A stretch of 26,834 nucleotides of DNA, taken from positions 1 to 26,834 of the IMG/VR virus record IMGVR_UViG_3300037246_001274. The stretch is one strand, 5' to 3'. This document shows, piece by piece, positions 7,743-15,013 of this stretch; the stretch's first letter is position 1; every line of letters starts with the position of its first letter. Below the pieces are notes generated by a model. The model ran no database searches and was not told where the DNA came from. It saw nothing but the letters and a program-made list of their open reading frames with translations. The translations under genes and the position numbers were made by a program. Origin of the DNA: a virus.

Positions 7743-9971
7743 TTAGTATACTACAGTATCGCCAGGAACGCTCATCAGCTGGTCTGGTGGTACGGCGTTG
7801 ACTGCTGCGTTTGTGTTGTTTAGTCTTCCAGATTCCGCAACATTCTCAACAGCCTTTGCAGCGGATTGAGCAGTGGACACAGCGGCGGCCTCTATTGCGG
7901 ATAGCCTTGCCTCAAACTCACTGGCAGGAACGCTCATCAGCTGGTCTGGTGGAGTAGGCCCAAGCTTCTCACCGGAGGTCATATCATTGTGAATGTCTTT
8001 CAAGATCCGACCATCCTTGCTCTTTGCAGCGGATTGAGCAGTGGACGACAGAGCAGCGGCCTCTATTCTGCTCACCCTGTCCTCAAACTCGCCTCCAGGA
8101 CCAAACCACTTCTCCATAGTCAACTTTTGCTCCTTTGGAGTAGGCCCAAACTTCGCACCGGAGGTCATTTCATTGTAAACGTCTTGTACGCGACGGCCAC
8201 CCATGCTCTCAGAGATTGGGTTATCTTCAAAGACCTCAGCGATAGCTGAACGCCTATCTCGGTCCATATTGTATTGACCAGCAACATAGGAGGGGTCAAA
8301 CTCCCCTACGCTGCCACCTTTAGGTGTCGCAGCGTATTGCTGGTCCTCTCCAAAACTAAACCAAGATGTTTGTCGCTGTACGCCCTCGTTGGGGTCGTAG
8401 TTTATGTTTCCGCCCATAAAGTTGGCTATAGAGGTAGTAGCTTTGGCAACGGTGTCCAGAGCTTTATTGGCGAAGGGAAGTAGTTCATCTACTGCTTTAT
8501 TGACTGCAATTTGCATATCAAGAATCTGTTGGTAGTTATCTTTTCCTATATCGACAAGACGGTTTTGAAGCGCCACAGAATCCATTTGTACTCTACCGAT
8601 TCCTGCAAGTTCTTTGGTAGCTCTATCTTCAGCCGAGCCCGTTTCGTCAATAAGCTCCTGAAGCTTTGCTTCCGTCATCGCAGGAGAGAAGCCTTGATTC
8701 TCAACAACATCTCGCATCTTTTCAAGTGCTTCATAGTTGTCGATATTCAGAATCTTGGAAAGCTCCATGATCTGCTCTTCACCGCCATCCGTTTGGGAAG
8801 CAGTCATTTCAAATAGGGCTTTTACGTTCTCAGGTGTCGCACCTTTCTGCTGCTGCTTTCTAGCCTCGTAGTAGGACTTATCGCCGCCTGGGGTACCAAA
8901 GCCCATAGCCTGTAGTGTAATGGCCTGACCGGCTTCGCCGCCTCCTGGCTGCACAATACCCTCATTGAGCTTCGAGAACATTGCCGCGCCTCGATCACCC
9001 TGCAGCGCTGGTCCACCATACTTGCCCATAGCCTGGAAGACTCTTCCATACTCCTCAAAGCTAACGTCTCCGCCTACACGAGCACCCTGGGCCTGGACAA
9101 CCTTCTGAACGCCTCTTAGGTACTCTGGAAGACGCGCTTCGTCCATACCAGAGTCAAATCCAAGAGCGACAGCTTTTTGCAGTTCTTTAAAGCCCTGTTT
9201 ACCAGCTTTGCCGCCAAAGCCTGTACCGGCCTGGGTCATGGTCTGCATGATCCCGGTGCTCTCGGCCATCTGCATCGAAGTGCCACGAGTAAGTTCTTGA
9301 GCAGTGCTTACAGACCCATACTGACCAGTTGCCCTACCGACCACAGCGGCCTGCTCCAGAGTCTCCGTGCCTGTATAGCCGTACTTCGCGGCACTAGCAC
9401 CACGAAGCTGGTTGAGACTCTCCTCCGACGCGCCCATACCGGCAAGACCAATTTGAGCCTTACCAAACTCTACATAGGCCTCAAAGCCAGCGCTAATCTG
9501 CTTAGAAACAGCACCCACCGCCAAGCCTGCAGCAGATATTGCAGCGCCGCCAGCGATACCCAACAATCCGCTCATAAAGGAGGCTTTGGTACTGTCGTCA
9601 CCGCCTCCGCCTCCGCCGCCGCCGCCTCCGCCTCCACCTGGCCCCTTACCGCCACCTTGGTTGAGTATTTTTTGCTGTGTGCGTTGGTACTTCTCTAGCT
9701 CGGCATTCTGCTTTTTTAAAAGCTTGAGCCTTTTCTCCTCGTGGGCGAGCATCTGCTTAGAGCTACGCTCTTTCTTCTTACGCTTTTTAGGGTCGTTGAG
9801 CTTTTCGTCGAATTTAGCTGTCTGCTTTGCATGCTTCTCAGCAATGTCAGCATACTTCTTATCGGACTTACCAAGAGTCTCAGCCTGATTAGCAATCTTA
9901 GTTAATTGCTCTTCAGCTTGCTGAGTATCAGCAGTTACCTCAAGTTCAACTGTTTTCTTCTCGTCAACCAA
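7743..9971 (-). CDS. Tail tape measure protein
   Basis: A 742-residue protein directly downstream of the overlapping chaperone ORFs, the usual place of the tape measure gene. Residues 1-105 are highly charged helix (PKKRKKKERSSKQ, a likely coiled coil). A run of 13 glycines follows (about 112-124), then a hydrophobic segment at 132-156 (GLLGIAGGAAISAAGLAVGA) that could insert in a membrane on ejection. The rest is mostly helical. The C-terminal 150 residues carry imperfect repeats (MTSG.K.GPTP; EFE.R.S.IEAAA; PPDQLMSVP twice). At about 0.15 nm per residue the predicted tail length is about 110 nm, shorter than that of phage K, whose tape measure is about 1350 residues. The start is TTG (9971) with an AAGGAAG ribosome binding site 6 nt upstream; no nearby ATG competes. 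Confidence 0.88.
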   Translation of the reverse strand: MVDEKKTVELEVTADTQQAEEQLTKIANQAETLGKSDKKYADIAEKHAKQTAKFDEKLNDPKKRKKKERSSKQMLAHEEKRLKLLKKQNAELEKYQRTQQKILNQGGGKGPGGGGGGGGGGGGGDDSTKASFMSGLLGIAGGAAISAAGLAVGAVSKQISAGFEAYVEFGKAQIGLAGMGASEESLNQLRGASAAKYGYTGTETLEQAAVVGRATGQYGSVSTAQELTRGTSMQMAESTGIMQTMTQAGTGFGGKAGKQGFKELQKAVALGFDSGMDEARLPEYLRGVQKVVQAQGARVGGDVSFEEYGRVFQAMGKYGGPALQGDRGAAMFSKLNEGIVQPGGGEAGQAITLQAMGFGTPGGDKSYYEARKQQQKGATPENVKALFEMTASQTDGGEEQIMELSKILNIDNYEALEKMRDVVENQGFSPAMTEAKLQELIDETGSAEDRATKELAGIGRVQMDSVALQNRLVDIGKDNYQQILDMQIAVNKAVDELLPFANKALDTVAKATTSIANFMGGNINYDPNEGVQRQTSWFSFGEDQQYAATPKGGSVGEFDPSYVAGQYNMDRDRRSAIAEVFEDNPISESMGGRRVQDVYNEMTSGAKFGPTPKEQKLTMEKWFGPGGEFEDRVSRIEAAALSSTAQSAAKSKDGRILKDIHNDMTSGEKLGPTPPDQLMSVPASEFEARLSAIEAAAVSTAQSAAKAVENVAESGRLNNTNAAVNAVPPDQLMSVPGDTVVY
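7763..8190 (-). repeat. Tandem repeat in the tape measure 3' end
   Basis: An exact 28-base direct repeat lies at 7763-7790 and 7925-7952 (encoding PPDQLMSVP). A second repeat element, starting tttgcagcggattgagcag, occurs at 7855 and again at 8023, a 168-base period equal to 56 codons. A third similar pair begins ggagtaggccc at 7951 and 8137. Together they show an in-frame duplication of a roughly 56-62 codon unit that has since diverged. Tape measure length sets tail length, so such duplications can change the tail. Confidence 0.85.
9598..9640 (-). repeat. GGN codon tract (polyglycine linker)
   Basis: An uninterrupted run of glycine codons, seen on the plus strand as ccg/cct/cca triplets, encodes the 13-glycine linker of the tape measure protein. 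It separates the charged coiled coil from the hydrophobic segment. Such tracts are prone to length change. Confidence 0.8.
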
Positions 9972-10005
9972 GTGTTACTTCCTTTTACCCCACTATAACA
10001 GTATA

Positions 10006-10554
10006 TCAGTCATCGGGGGCAGGGTCACTAAACGTCTTATATATAGAAGGCCTTCTCGCTGTATTAGCTAGACCTTGCCGTTGTGCGTCTTCTGCCACCG
10101 TATCCGCCGTCTGTTTCAACGTGGTATTGGCAGGCCTGGGGATGGATTTACCGAATTTGGTAGTACCCCTAGTTCTAAGCTCATTGAGCTTCTCAATATC
10201 TTTAGGACTAAACGCCTCTAGGTAATCCGGAGACTTGCCTTCGGAAAGTTCCTTCTCCCACTTATCGATAAGATCGTCTCCAGTATGCGAAAACTGGATC
10301 TCGCCCTTCTCGTTGCGGTGGGCCTCAAGAGGACTCTTATAGTAATAGTCTTCCCAGAAATCTGTTAGTAGCTCGAAGAGCGTACTACCCTGGAATAGCT
10401 CATGGTTCGAGGGAAGCTTGTACTTCTCCGCCCACCACCTGCGCAGAACTTCCAGCAGAGTCGGATCCACCTTCCGGCGTCTCGCTTTCTGCTGCGCCGC
10501 CTCGCTTATGTCCTCCTGCAGAGTCAGACCCTCGTCCAGGAAAGTTGTTTTCAA
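10006..10554 (-). CDS. Tail assembly chaperone, downstream (T-like) ORF
   Basis: The 182-codon second ORF of the chaperone pair (gpT analogue), just before the tape measure gene. It is helical and charged, with LLEVLRRWWAEKYKLPSNHE and FELLTDFWEDYYYKSPLE. It overlaps the upstream ORF by 155 bases and lies in the +1 (equivalently -2) frame, not the common -1 frame. In its own frame a stop (TAA) occurs just upstream of the TTG at 10554, so this ORF is open only from about 10560. Two routes of expression are possible: a programmed frameshift within the overlap, or initiation at TTG 10554, which has a strong GGAGG ribosome binding site about 9 nt upstream. A shift at TTT-C (10540-10543) would give a fusion of about 289 residues. 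In the overlap this frame looks like true protein, while the other frame is low-complexity Gly/Ser/Ala. Chaperones of this kind coat the tape measure during tube assembly. Confidence 0.75.
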   Translation of the reverse strand: MKTTFLDEGLTLQEDISEAAQQKARRRKVDPTLLEVLRRWWAEKYKLPSNHELFQGSTLFELLTDFWEDYYYKSPLEAHRNEKGEIQFSHTGDDLIDKWEKELSEGKSPDYLEAFSPKDIEKLNELRTRGTTKFGKSIPRPANTTLKQTADTVAEDAQRQGLANTARRPSIYKTFSDPAPDD

Positions 10555-10876
10555 AAGAGATTACCTCCTCGAAAACCTTGGACATAATCTCTATGTCTGT
10601 AAGTTCGTCCATGTTGAACCACTTAGGAGACTCTACAAGAGCAATCTCCAAGTGTGCAATCATTCCATTAATCTGGAACGTAGCAAAATCAATACCCTGA
10701 CCAGGCTTGGCCGGGTTGTAGGACATCCCACCACAAAGCTGTACCTTGCGGACACCCACTATGGTCATGTCCCTGATACTGAGCTTTTTGGTTGTGAAAG
10801 ATCCGGCATACCTACGTTCGCTGGCCTCAGAATAGAAGTCAATGTTGAACGTATGTGTTAGAGATGAATCTACCAT
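10400..10876 (-). CDS. Tail assembly chaperone, upstream (G-like) ORF
   Basis: The first ORF of the chaperone pair, 158 residues from ATG at 10876. I prefer this ATG over an upstream TTG (10894) because AAGGGGA lies 9 nt before it. The first 110 residues look folded (THTFNIDFYSEASERRYAG, DFATFQINGMIAHLEIALVE, FNMDELTDIEIMSKVFEEVI). From about residue 113 the sequence becomes Gly/Ser/Ala-rich (RGSDSAGGHKRGGAAE), probably the out-of-frame reading of the downstream ORF, which argues that many ribosomes are meant to change frame here. Location between tail tube and tape measure is diagnostic for gpG/gpGT-type chaperones, which are needed for tail assembly but are absent from virions. Confidence 0.75.
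   Translation of the reverse strand: MVDSSLTHTFNIDFYSEASERRYAGSFTTKKLSIRDMTIVGVRKVQLCGGMSYNPAKPGQGIDFATFQINGMIAHLEIALVESPKWFNMDELTDIEIMSKVFEEVISFENNFPGRGSDSAGGHKRGGAAESETPEGGSDSAGSSAQVVGGEVQASLEP
10540..10543 (-). other. Candidate +1 frameshift site (TTT C)
   Basis: In the upstream chaperone frame the codons read AAC TTT CCT. A tRNA-Phe on TTT could re-pair one base on with TTC, giving ENNF then LDEGLTLQED in the downstream frame. This is a typical form for +1 shifts. No slippery heptamer for a -1 shift would give the observed frame. A GAGGAGG element 20-30 nt upstream could stimulate shifting or act as a ribosome binding site for TTG 10554. The exact site is inferred. Confidence 0.35.
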
Positions 10877-10909
10877 TATAATATTCCCCTTCAATGAGAA
10901 CGAGCTTAT

Positions 10910-10930
10910 GCCGCCCCACCAAGGGGCAGC
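10910..10930 (-). other. mRNA hairpin between tail tube and chaperone genes
   Basis: The minus-strand RNA can form an 8-bp stem GCTGCCCC / GGGGCGGC with loop TTGGT. One pair is G-U in this RNA and would be an A-C mismatch in plus-strand RNA, so the minus orientation is favoured. An outer CTTATG / CATAAG pairing may extend it. It is not followed by a T tract, so it is more likely an mRNA-stability or processing element than a terminator. It could help keep tail tube output far above chaperone output. Confidence 0.55.
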
Positions 10931-10955
10931 ACAAGGATCTCATAAGTTTTCTTAT

Positions 10956-11378
10956 TTATACTGGATTTTCGAACTCGTCGATAACCCTGATTGCTACGAA
11001 GGGAACGTTCTCCTGAACGACTCCTCGTGCGGTAATGTCAAAGCTGTGACCTGAGCAACGAACGCCCTGGAAGAGCTGTACAGTGTTGCGGGTAACGCTA
11101 TCCTGAATAGCGGCTTCCATATCACCAGAGGTGATAATGTCACTCTGCACTGGGAGGATTCCCTGAGCTTTGAGGGAGTCTCCAACGACTCTAAAGATTT
11201 GGGCATTCAAACTAGTTCTGTATGCAACTGGGACATGCTCACGCACCTCAAGCAAGTTGAGTACGTCAATTGGCTCATAGTCGATCATTTCCTCGCCGGA
11301 AACGCCTCCTGCAAAACCAACAGCAGCACCGTTGACCAGGAAAATAGCTCTCGCTCCTGAAAATGTCTGTGACGCCAT
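10956..11378 (-). CDS. Tail tube protein
   Basis: A 140-residue protein, close to the 142 residues of the phage K tail tube protein, which it resembles in pattern: an N-terminal strand ending in VNGAAVGFAGGVSG, then YEPIDVLNLLEVREHVPVAY, a loop region, and a C-terminal strand with CSGHSFDITARGVVQENVPF. Tube subunits stack as hexameric rings to form the DNA channel inside the sheath. It is encoded between the sheath/305-residue genes and the chaperones, as expected. The ATG at 11378 has an AGGAG ribosome binding site 6 nt upstream. A terminator-like hairpin lies before it and a strong hairpin after it, so its mRNA may be regulated separately from its neighbours. Confidence 0.85.
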   Translation of the reverse strand: MASQTFSGARAIFLVNGAAVGFAGGVSGEEMIDYEPIDVLNLLEVREHVPVAYRTSLNAQIFRVVGDSLKAQGILPVQSDIITSGDMEAAIQDSVTRNTVQLFQGVRCSGHSFDITARGVVQENVPFVAIRVIDEFENPV

Positions 11379-11394
11379 TTTTAACTCCTAATAT

Positions 11395-11403
11395 ACTATA
11401 ACA
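11395..11403 (-). promoter_or_regulatory. Possible extended -10 promoter before tail tube
   Basis: Minus strand TGTTATAGT matches the extended -10 form TGnTATAAT with one change. The best -35 (TAGATT, 17 nt spacer) is poor. It follows the terminator-like hairpin at 11425-11477, where a new promoter would be expected. An inverted repeat CTCT-AAA-AGAG (11404-11414) lies just upstream. The predicted transcript would start almost at the ribosome binding site, which lowers confidence. Confidence 0.3.
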
Positions 11404-11424
11404 CTCTTTTAGAGCGAAATCTAG

Positions 11425-11477
11425 AAAAAGTAAACCCAGAGGCCTTTCGGAGGGGACGACGATTGGCCCCCAGGTCC
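11425..11477 (-). terminator. Terminator-like hairpin after the 305-residue gene
   Basis: Minus strand GGACCTGGGGGCC (11477-11465) can pair with GGCCTCTGGGTTT (11444-11432), 13 pairs including five G-U, around a 20-nt loop. ACTTTTTC follows. The wobble pairs work only in minus-strand RNA. The large loop and the wobbles make strength uncertain. It would separate sheath-side from tube-side transcription. Confidence 0.5.
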
Positions 11478-11490
11478 ACTAAACTTACTC

Positions 11491-12408
11491 TTAGGTTGGG
11501 ACCGTAGCGGCTTCAACCAACTTTTCGAACTGGTCAATCAGACTGGCAAGATAAGCGTTCTCACCTGGCTGAGAGCCTGGATGGGTAACAACCTTAGGGG
11601 CAGAGGTGCCGCCAAAGTCGTTGGCTGGTACGGTGATAGCAACAGCGTCTGCTGCCTGTGCGGCAGCTGCCATTGGACCACGAAGGGTAACGGAGTTCTC
11701 GTTGCTACTAGAAACGATTCCTTCGCCCCTAGCGGTAACTACTACGCGCATGCCCTTAAACTGGTCAATGCGATAGTCTGAGTCCGAAAGGATAACCACG
11801 GTATCCGTGGAGCCTACTAGAGCGGTAAGACCGGCACGACCGATATTACGCTCAGCGACAGTAGCGGCACCAACAGTCTCAATACCGAGCATGAGACCTG
11901 CGATTGCGTTCCTCTGGCTTCCGTAAGGATTGCCTGGGGTAGCGTCCGCAATACCCTTGCCGTCTCTAAGAGCAGCAATGGAGTCATCAAGGAACGTAGC
12001 TTCAATGGTGTACTCGTCAGTCGCCGTAGTTGTTGCCGAGAACGGAGGAGAAAGGGTGAGCGTGGTTGTGGTGTTAGAAACAACAACAGCGGTTTCGCCC
12101 TCAATAGTCTCAACCGAGGTGCCCATTGTTACAGTGTTACCAACCTGCTCACCAGCGACAAAAGTCGCGACACCATCCACAATGGTTGTAGTGGAACCAG
12201 AGACAACTACGAGAGGGGTTGTTGCGTCGAGAGCATCCGAAAGCAGTTCCAACGCCGTGGCCAAATCTTGGGCACGGAGATAGTTCTGAGCTGCGGCGTG
12301 AACGTCACCCGCAAACGCACCTGGATCGCCAGTATCGGTGCCGGTTGTCAACGCATCTTTTAGTGATAGTAAATAAGCACTAACTATTGCATCAAGAGAG
12401 ATAGCCAT
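11491..12408 (-). CDS. Virion-associated protein of unknown function sharing sheath beta modules
   Basis: A 305-residue protein between sheath and tube, a place where I recall no equivalent in phage K. A helical core (residues 1-62, 138-196 and 282-300; for example AAQNYLRAQDLATALELLSD) is interrupted by two beta-rich modules at about 70-136 (VVVSNTTTTLTLSPPF) and 198-261 (VSSSNENSVTLRGPM). The same module type appears three times in the tail sheath encoded next to it. The protein may bind the sheath or tube, but this is inference only. The ATG at 12408 has an AAGGAG ribosome binding site. The gene is followed by a terminator-like hairpin. Confidence 0.75.
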   Translation of the reverse strand: MAISLDAIVSAYLLSLKDALTTGTDTGDPGAFAGDVHAAAQNYLRAQDLATALELLSDALDATTPLVVVSGSTTTIVDGVATFVAGEQVGNTVTMGTSVETIEGETAVVVSNTTTTLTLSPPFSATTTATDEYTIEATFLDDSIAALRDGKGIADATPGNPYGSQRNAIAGLMLGIETVGAATVAERNIGRAGLTALVGSTDTVVILSDSDYRIDQFKGMRVVVTARGEGIVSSSNENSVTLRGPMAAAAQAADAVAITVPANDFGGTSAPKVVTHPGSQPGENAYLASLIDQFEKLVEAATVPT

Positions 12409-12447
12409 TTTAAAAACTCCTTAGTTTCTTCTTAATCAAAAAGCTGC

Positions 12448-14997
12448 TTACGACGATTGCGTTGGCAACTGAAGGTAAATATCTGTCAACTGGAAGTTAA
12501 TCCCTGGGACAGGGAAGATACCTACGTTGATACGAACGGTGTCACCAGAGGATGTCACCTTGAGGTTATGGTACGCCTTTATGGTCGAACCGGTTGTTGG
12601 ATCCGTAGAATCCACGATAATGTCATCCTGACGAGTTAGCTCAAGGAATGTTGCGGCTGCATCCTTCACGTTAGCGATGGTGGATGGAGCTGCCTTCTTG
12701 CCTGTGAAACGCTCTACAAGAGTTGTACGAAGTCCATATGCTACAAAGCGAACTGCGTCACGAATACTACCTTCGCTGTAGGCGAGATTATCGTCTGCAA
12801 CCCAGGTGGTGAGGTCTCGAACCCAACGGGTTCCGACACCATCAATAGTCTCTGTAAACAGAACACCATTGATAATCATTTCGTTTGCATCCGTAAGATC
12901 TCCTGGATCCCAGGTAGCGTCCTGAGTCATACCGGAGCTGCGGACTAGCTTATGGGTGAGTGGCTCAGCAACTTCCTGAACACCGGAGCGCATCGAAGCA
13001 GCCATAACAGCTAGCATACGAGGCCCGAACTCCTCAAGGGAGCCAGCAGCGTTCAGAACGGTTGGGTTCTGAGCTACTAGAGCTACGTCCATGTCGTTCA
13101 AGCTGTTCGCCTGAGCGATAACCTGGTCCTTGGTTCCTACGAATCCCTGGAAACCACCACGCTCTCCAGCCTTATCCTGACCGGTACCGCGAGCGGTAGC
13201 AACGTGGTCAGCTAGCTGAGCAGCGACGGAAGCGACAGTTGCTGAAGAGCCTAGGCCCTCAGCAGAAAGATCCTCGTCGATTAGAGGAACAACCGAGTTA
13301 CAACGAACCTTTAGAAGCTCATCGAGACCGGCCTGGAACTCCGTGTTAGTGGAAACACCGCGAGAACCACCTGTTAGGTAGAGAGGCTCACCGATGTCTG
13401 CTGGAGGGCAGCAACCTGAAACAAAGCTTCCTGTGTCTGCTGAGCGCACTGCTCTAACATACGTGGAGAAATCGTTCAAGTAGTCTACGATGGCCATTAC
13501 GTTGCGGGTAGTACCCTCTTCTGCAAGGTCGAGAGAAGCACCAATATTTACTGTGACAAATGGACCGAAGTCAAAATCAGCTACCAAGGTGGTGTCTACG
13601 TTGACTGCCTGTCCTGCCGTTGCCTCGTAGGAAGGATTAGCGTTGATAGCGTCCAACAACTCACGAAGCGTCTGGCCGGTTGTGAAAGTAATGTCAAGGT
13701 TGTCGCCAGTACCAGTGGTGGTAAGACCTGTTGCGTTACCTGCAGAGCCCTGGACATCAAGAGTTAGAACGGCAGAGATGCTCACTGCGTCTCCATCTCC
13801 TGGAACCTCAGACAGTGCTGGGCTCAAGGTAAGAACGTCTGCGGTGTTTGCGGTGACAATGGTGTATTCACCATTGATCAGAACCTGCATTCCTACGAAC
13901 TCAGAAGGTGTATGGGAACCAGTTGTAAGCTCGATGGAAGTGGTCGTGTTAGGAACAAGTTCCGTACCATCTCCCAGTACAGTGTCGCCAGTTGTTTCTG
14001 GTGAGTTATTGAAAAACACCTTCATCTGGATATTTCCGCCAAGGTCGGTGGAGACTTCCTCTTCGCCTTCGAAAGTAACCGTTACAACCTTAGTACCAGC
14101 TGCGGTACCGGTGGCTACATCAACAGTAATACCGTTGGTGTGTGCGCCCCAGTCCTTGCTGGTTAGGTCAACTGAGTTACCAAGAATCTCAACATAAGCT
14201 GTCAGAGTAACTGGAGCTGCTGCCATTGCTGGAGTAACCGTAAGAATACTAGCAGTGTTGCTTACAATCTGACGGAGAACAGTAGCGGGAGTAACAGTGT
14301 CGTCGTGAACAACAACCCAACGTCCAGCATGCTCGTCTACTGTCATAGTAGTCTGATCTAGAAGAGGGATTGTAGTAGTTGTAGCTGCAGCGTCTACGAC
14401 ATCCACAAGCTCAGCGGCAAGAACAACATAGTCCTGAGCTGCTGGTACGGTAGTTACTGTGGCAAAAGTAAATGTGCCAGAGGAAGCGTCGTAGTCAGTG
14501 ACCAGGCGAGCCTCAGTAAGAGTGGCATTGGCTGGGTCGATAACAATCCACCTGCCGTTAAACTGGTCGTCTATTGTCACACCAACCAGGGTGGAATCAA
14601 TAAGAGTTGTAGCATCTCCACCGGTTGCGGCGCTGCCGTTAGTTAGGTCAGCTGAGGGGTCTGCTGGAAGATTTACGCTAGATGCGAGGGATTCGTTAGT
14701 CTTGTATACAAGTACTCGGGAAGCGCCACCTGGTACGTCAGGGTCGTTCGAGGACTGGAAAGCAAGGCCAAGGGCGTCAACAACATCGCCACTCTTGAAC
14801 AATTCTGATGCTCTAGCTGGGTCGAATAGTGTAACGAGACCTGCGGTGGAGCCTGGTGCTCCGCCTTCACATTCTCCGACGAGTCCAACAATGCTATTAT
14901 CGGATAGGAGAACCTGGGACAACCCGGCTGCATTGATTTTAGTGATACCACCTGGGGTGAATCTTGTGATACCATTGAAAGTTACTGATCTAGCCAT
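12448..14997 (-). CDS. Tail sheath protein (enlarged)
   Basis: An 849-residue protein; the Herelleviridae sheath is about 587. The N-terminus has VGLVGECEGGAPGS (residues 38-50) and FKSGDVVDALGLAFQS (67-82), closely matching, from memory, the phage K sheath motifs IGQAEGGEP and FRSGELLDAIELAW. The C-terminal half has the usual sheath core (VALVAQNP; LAVMAASMRSGVQE; a final beta/alpha domain with YHNLKVTSSGDTVRINVGIF). The extra length comes mainly from beta modules at about 128-196, 204-273 and 349-410, probably exposed on the tail surface. The sheath contracts to drive the tube through the cell envelope. The ATG at 14997 has AGGAG about 10 nt upstream. Confidence 0.9.
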   Translation of the reverse strand: MARSVTFNGITRFTPGGITKINAAGLSQVLLSDNSIVGLVGECEGGAPGSTAGLVTLFDPARASELFKSGDVVDALGLAFQSSNDPDVPGGASRVLVYKTNESLASSVNLPADPSADLTNGSAATGGDATTLIDSTLVGVTIDDQFNGRWIVIDPANATLTEARLVTDYDASSGTFTFATVTTVPAAQDYVVLAAELVDVVDAAATTTTIPLLDQTTMTVDEHAGRWVVVHDDTVTPATVLRQIVSNTASILTVTPAMAAAPVTLTAYVEILGNSVDLTSKDWGAHTNGITVDVATGTAAGTKVVTVTFEGEEEVSTDLGGNIQMKVFFNNSPETTGDTVLGDGTELVPNTTTSIELTTGSHTPSEFVGMQVLINGEYTIVTANTADVLTLSPALSEVPGDGDAVSISAVLTLDVQGSAGNATGLTTTGTGDNLDITFTTGQTLRELLDAINANPSYEATAGQAVNVDTTLVADFDFGPFVTVNIGASLDLAEEGTTRNVMAIVDYLNDFSTYVRAVRSADTGSFVSGCCPPADIGEPLYLTGGSRGVSTNTEFQAGLDELLKVRCNSVVPLIDEDLSAEGLGSSATVASVAAQLADHVATARGTGQDKAGERGGFQGFVGTKDQVIAQANSLNDMDVALVAQNPTVLNAAGSLEEFGPRMLAVMAASMRSGVQEVAEPLTHKLVRSSGMTQDATWDPGDLTDANEMIINGVLFTETIDGVGTRWVRDLTTWVADDNLAYSEGSIRDAVRFVAYGLRTTLVERFTGKKAAPSTIANVKDAAATFLELTRQDDIIVDSTDPTTGSTIKAYHNLKVTSSGDTVRINVGIFPVPGINFQLTDIYLQLPTQSS

Positions 14998-15013
14998 GAT
15001 AGATTATCTCCTA

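Noticed and set aside
9586-9888. Plus-strand ORF with a polyproline run
   Set aside because: It is the antisense reading of the glycine codon tract and the charged N-terminus of the tape measure gene.
2992-10007. 13-base motif ataacagtatatc at 2992-3004 and 9995-10007
   Set aside because: Two copies overlap a start and a stop codon, match no complete promoter, and are too few to show function; only the TGTTATAGT part is mentioned as a possible -10.
10876-10894. TTG at 10894 as start of the first chaperone ORF
   Set aside because: The ribosome binding site AAGGGGA lies between this TTG and the ATG at 10876, which has correct spacing.
10910-10930. Hairpin as an intrinsic terminator
   Set aside because: No T tract follows (ATAAGCTCGTT); the chaperone and tape measure genes downstream have no clear promoter, so it is listed as an mRNA hairpin instead.
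13643-14197. Long plus-strand ORF (184 codons) opposite the sheath gene
   Set aside because: It is antisense to a clear sheath coding sequence, has a Val/Ser/Thr-rich composition typical of a shadow frame, and no ribosome binding site or family pattern. The same holds for the plus-strand ORFs at 14498-15049, 9177-9698 and 7119-7688.
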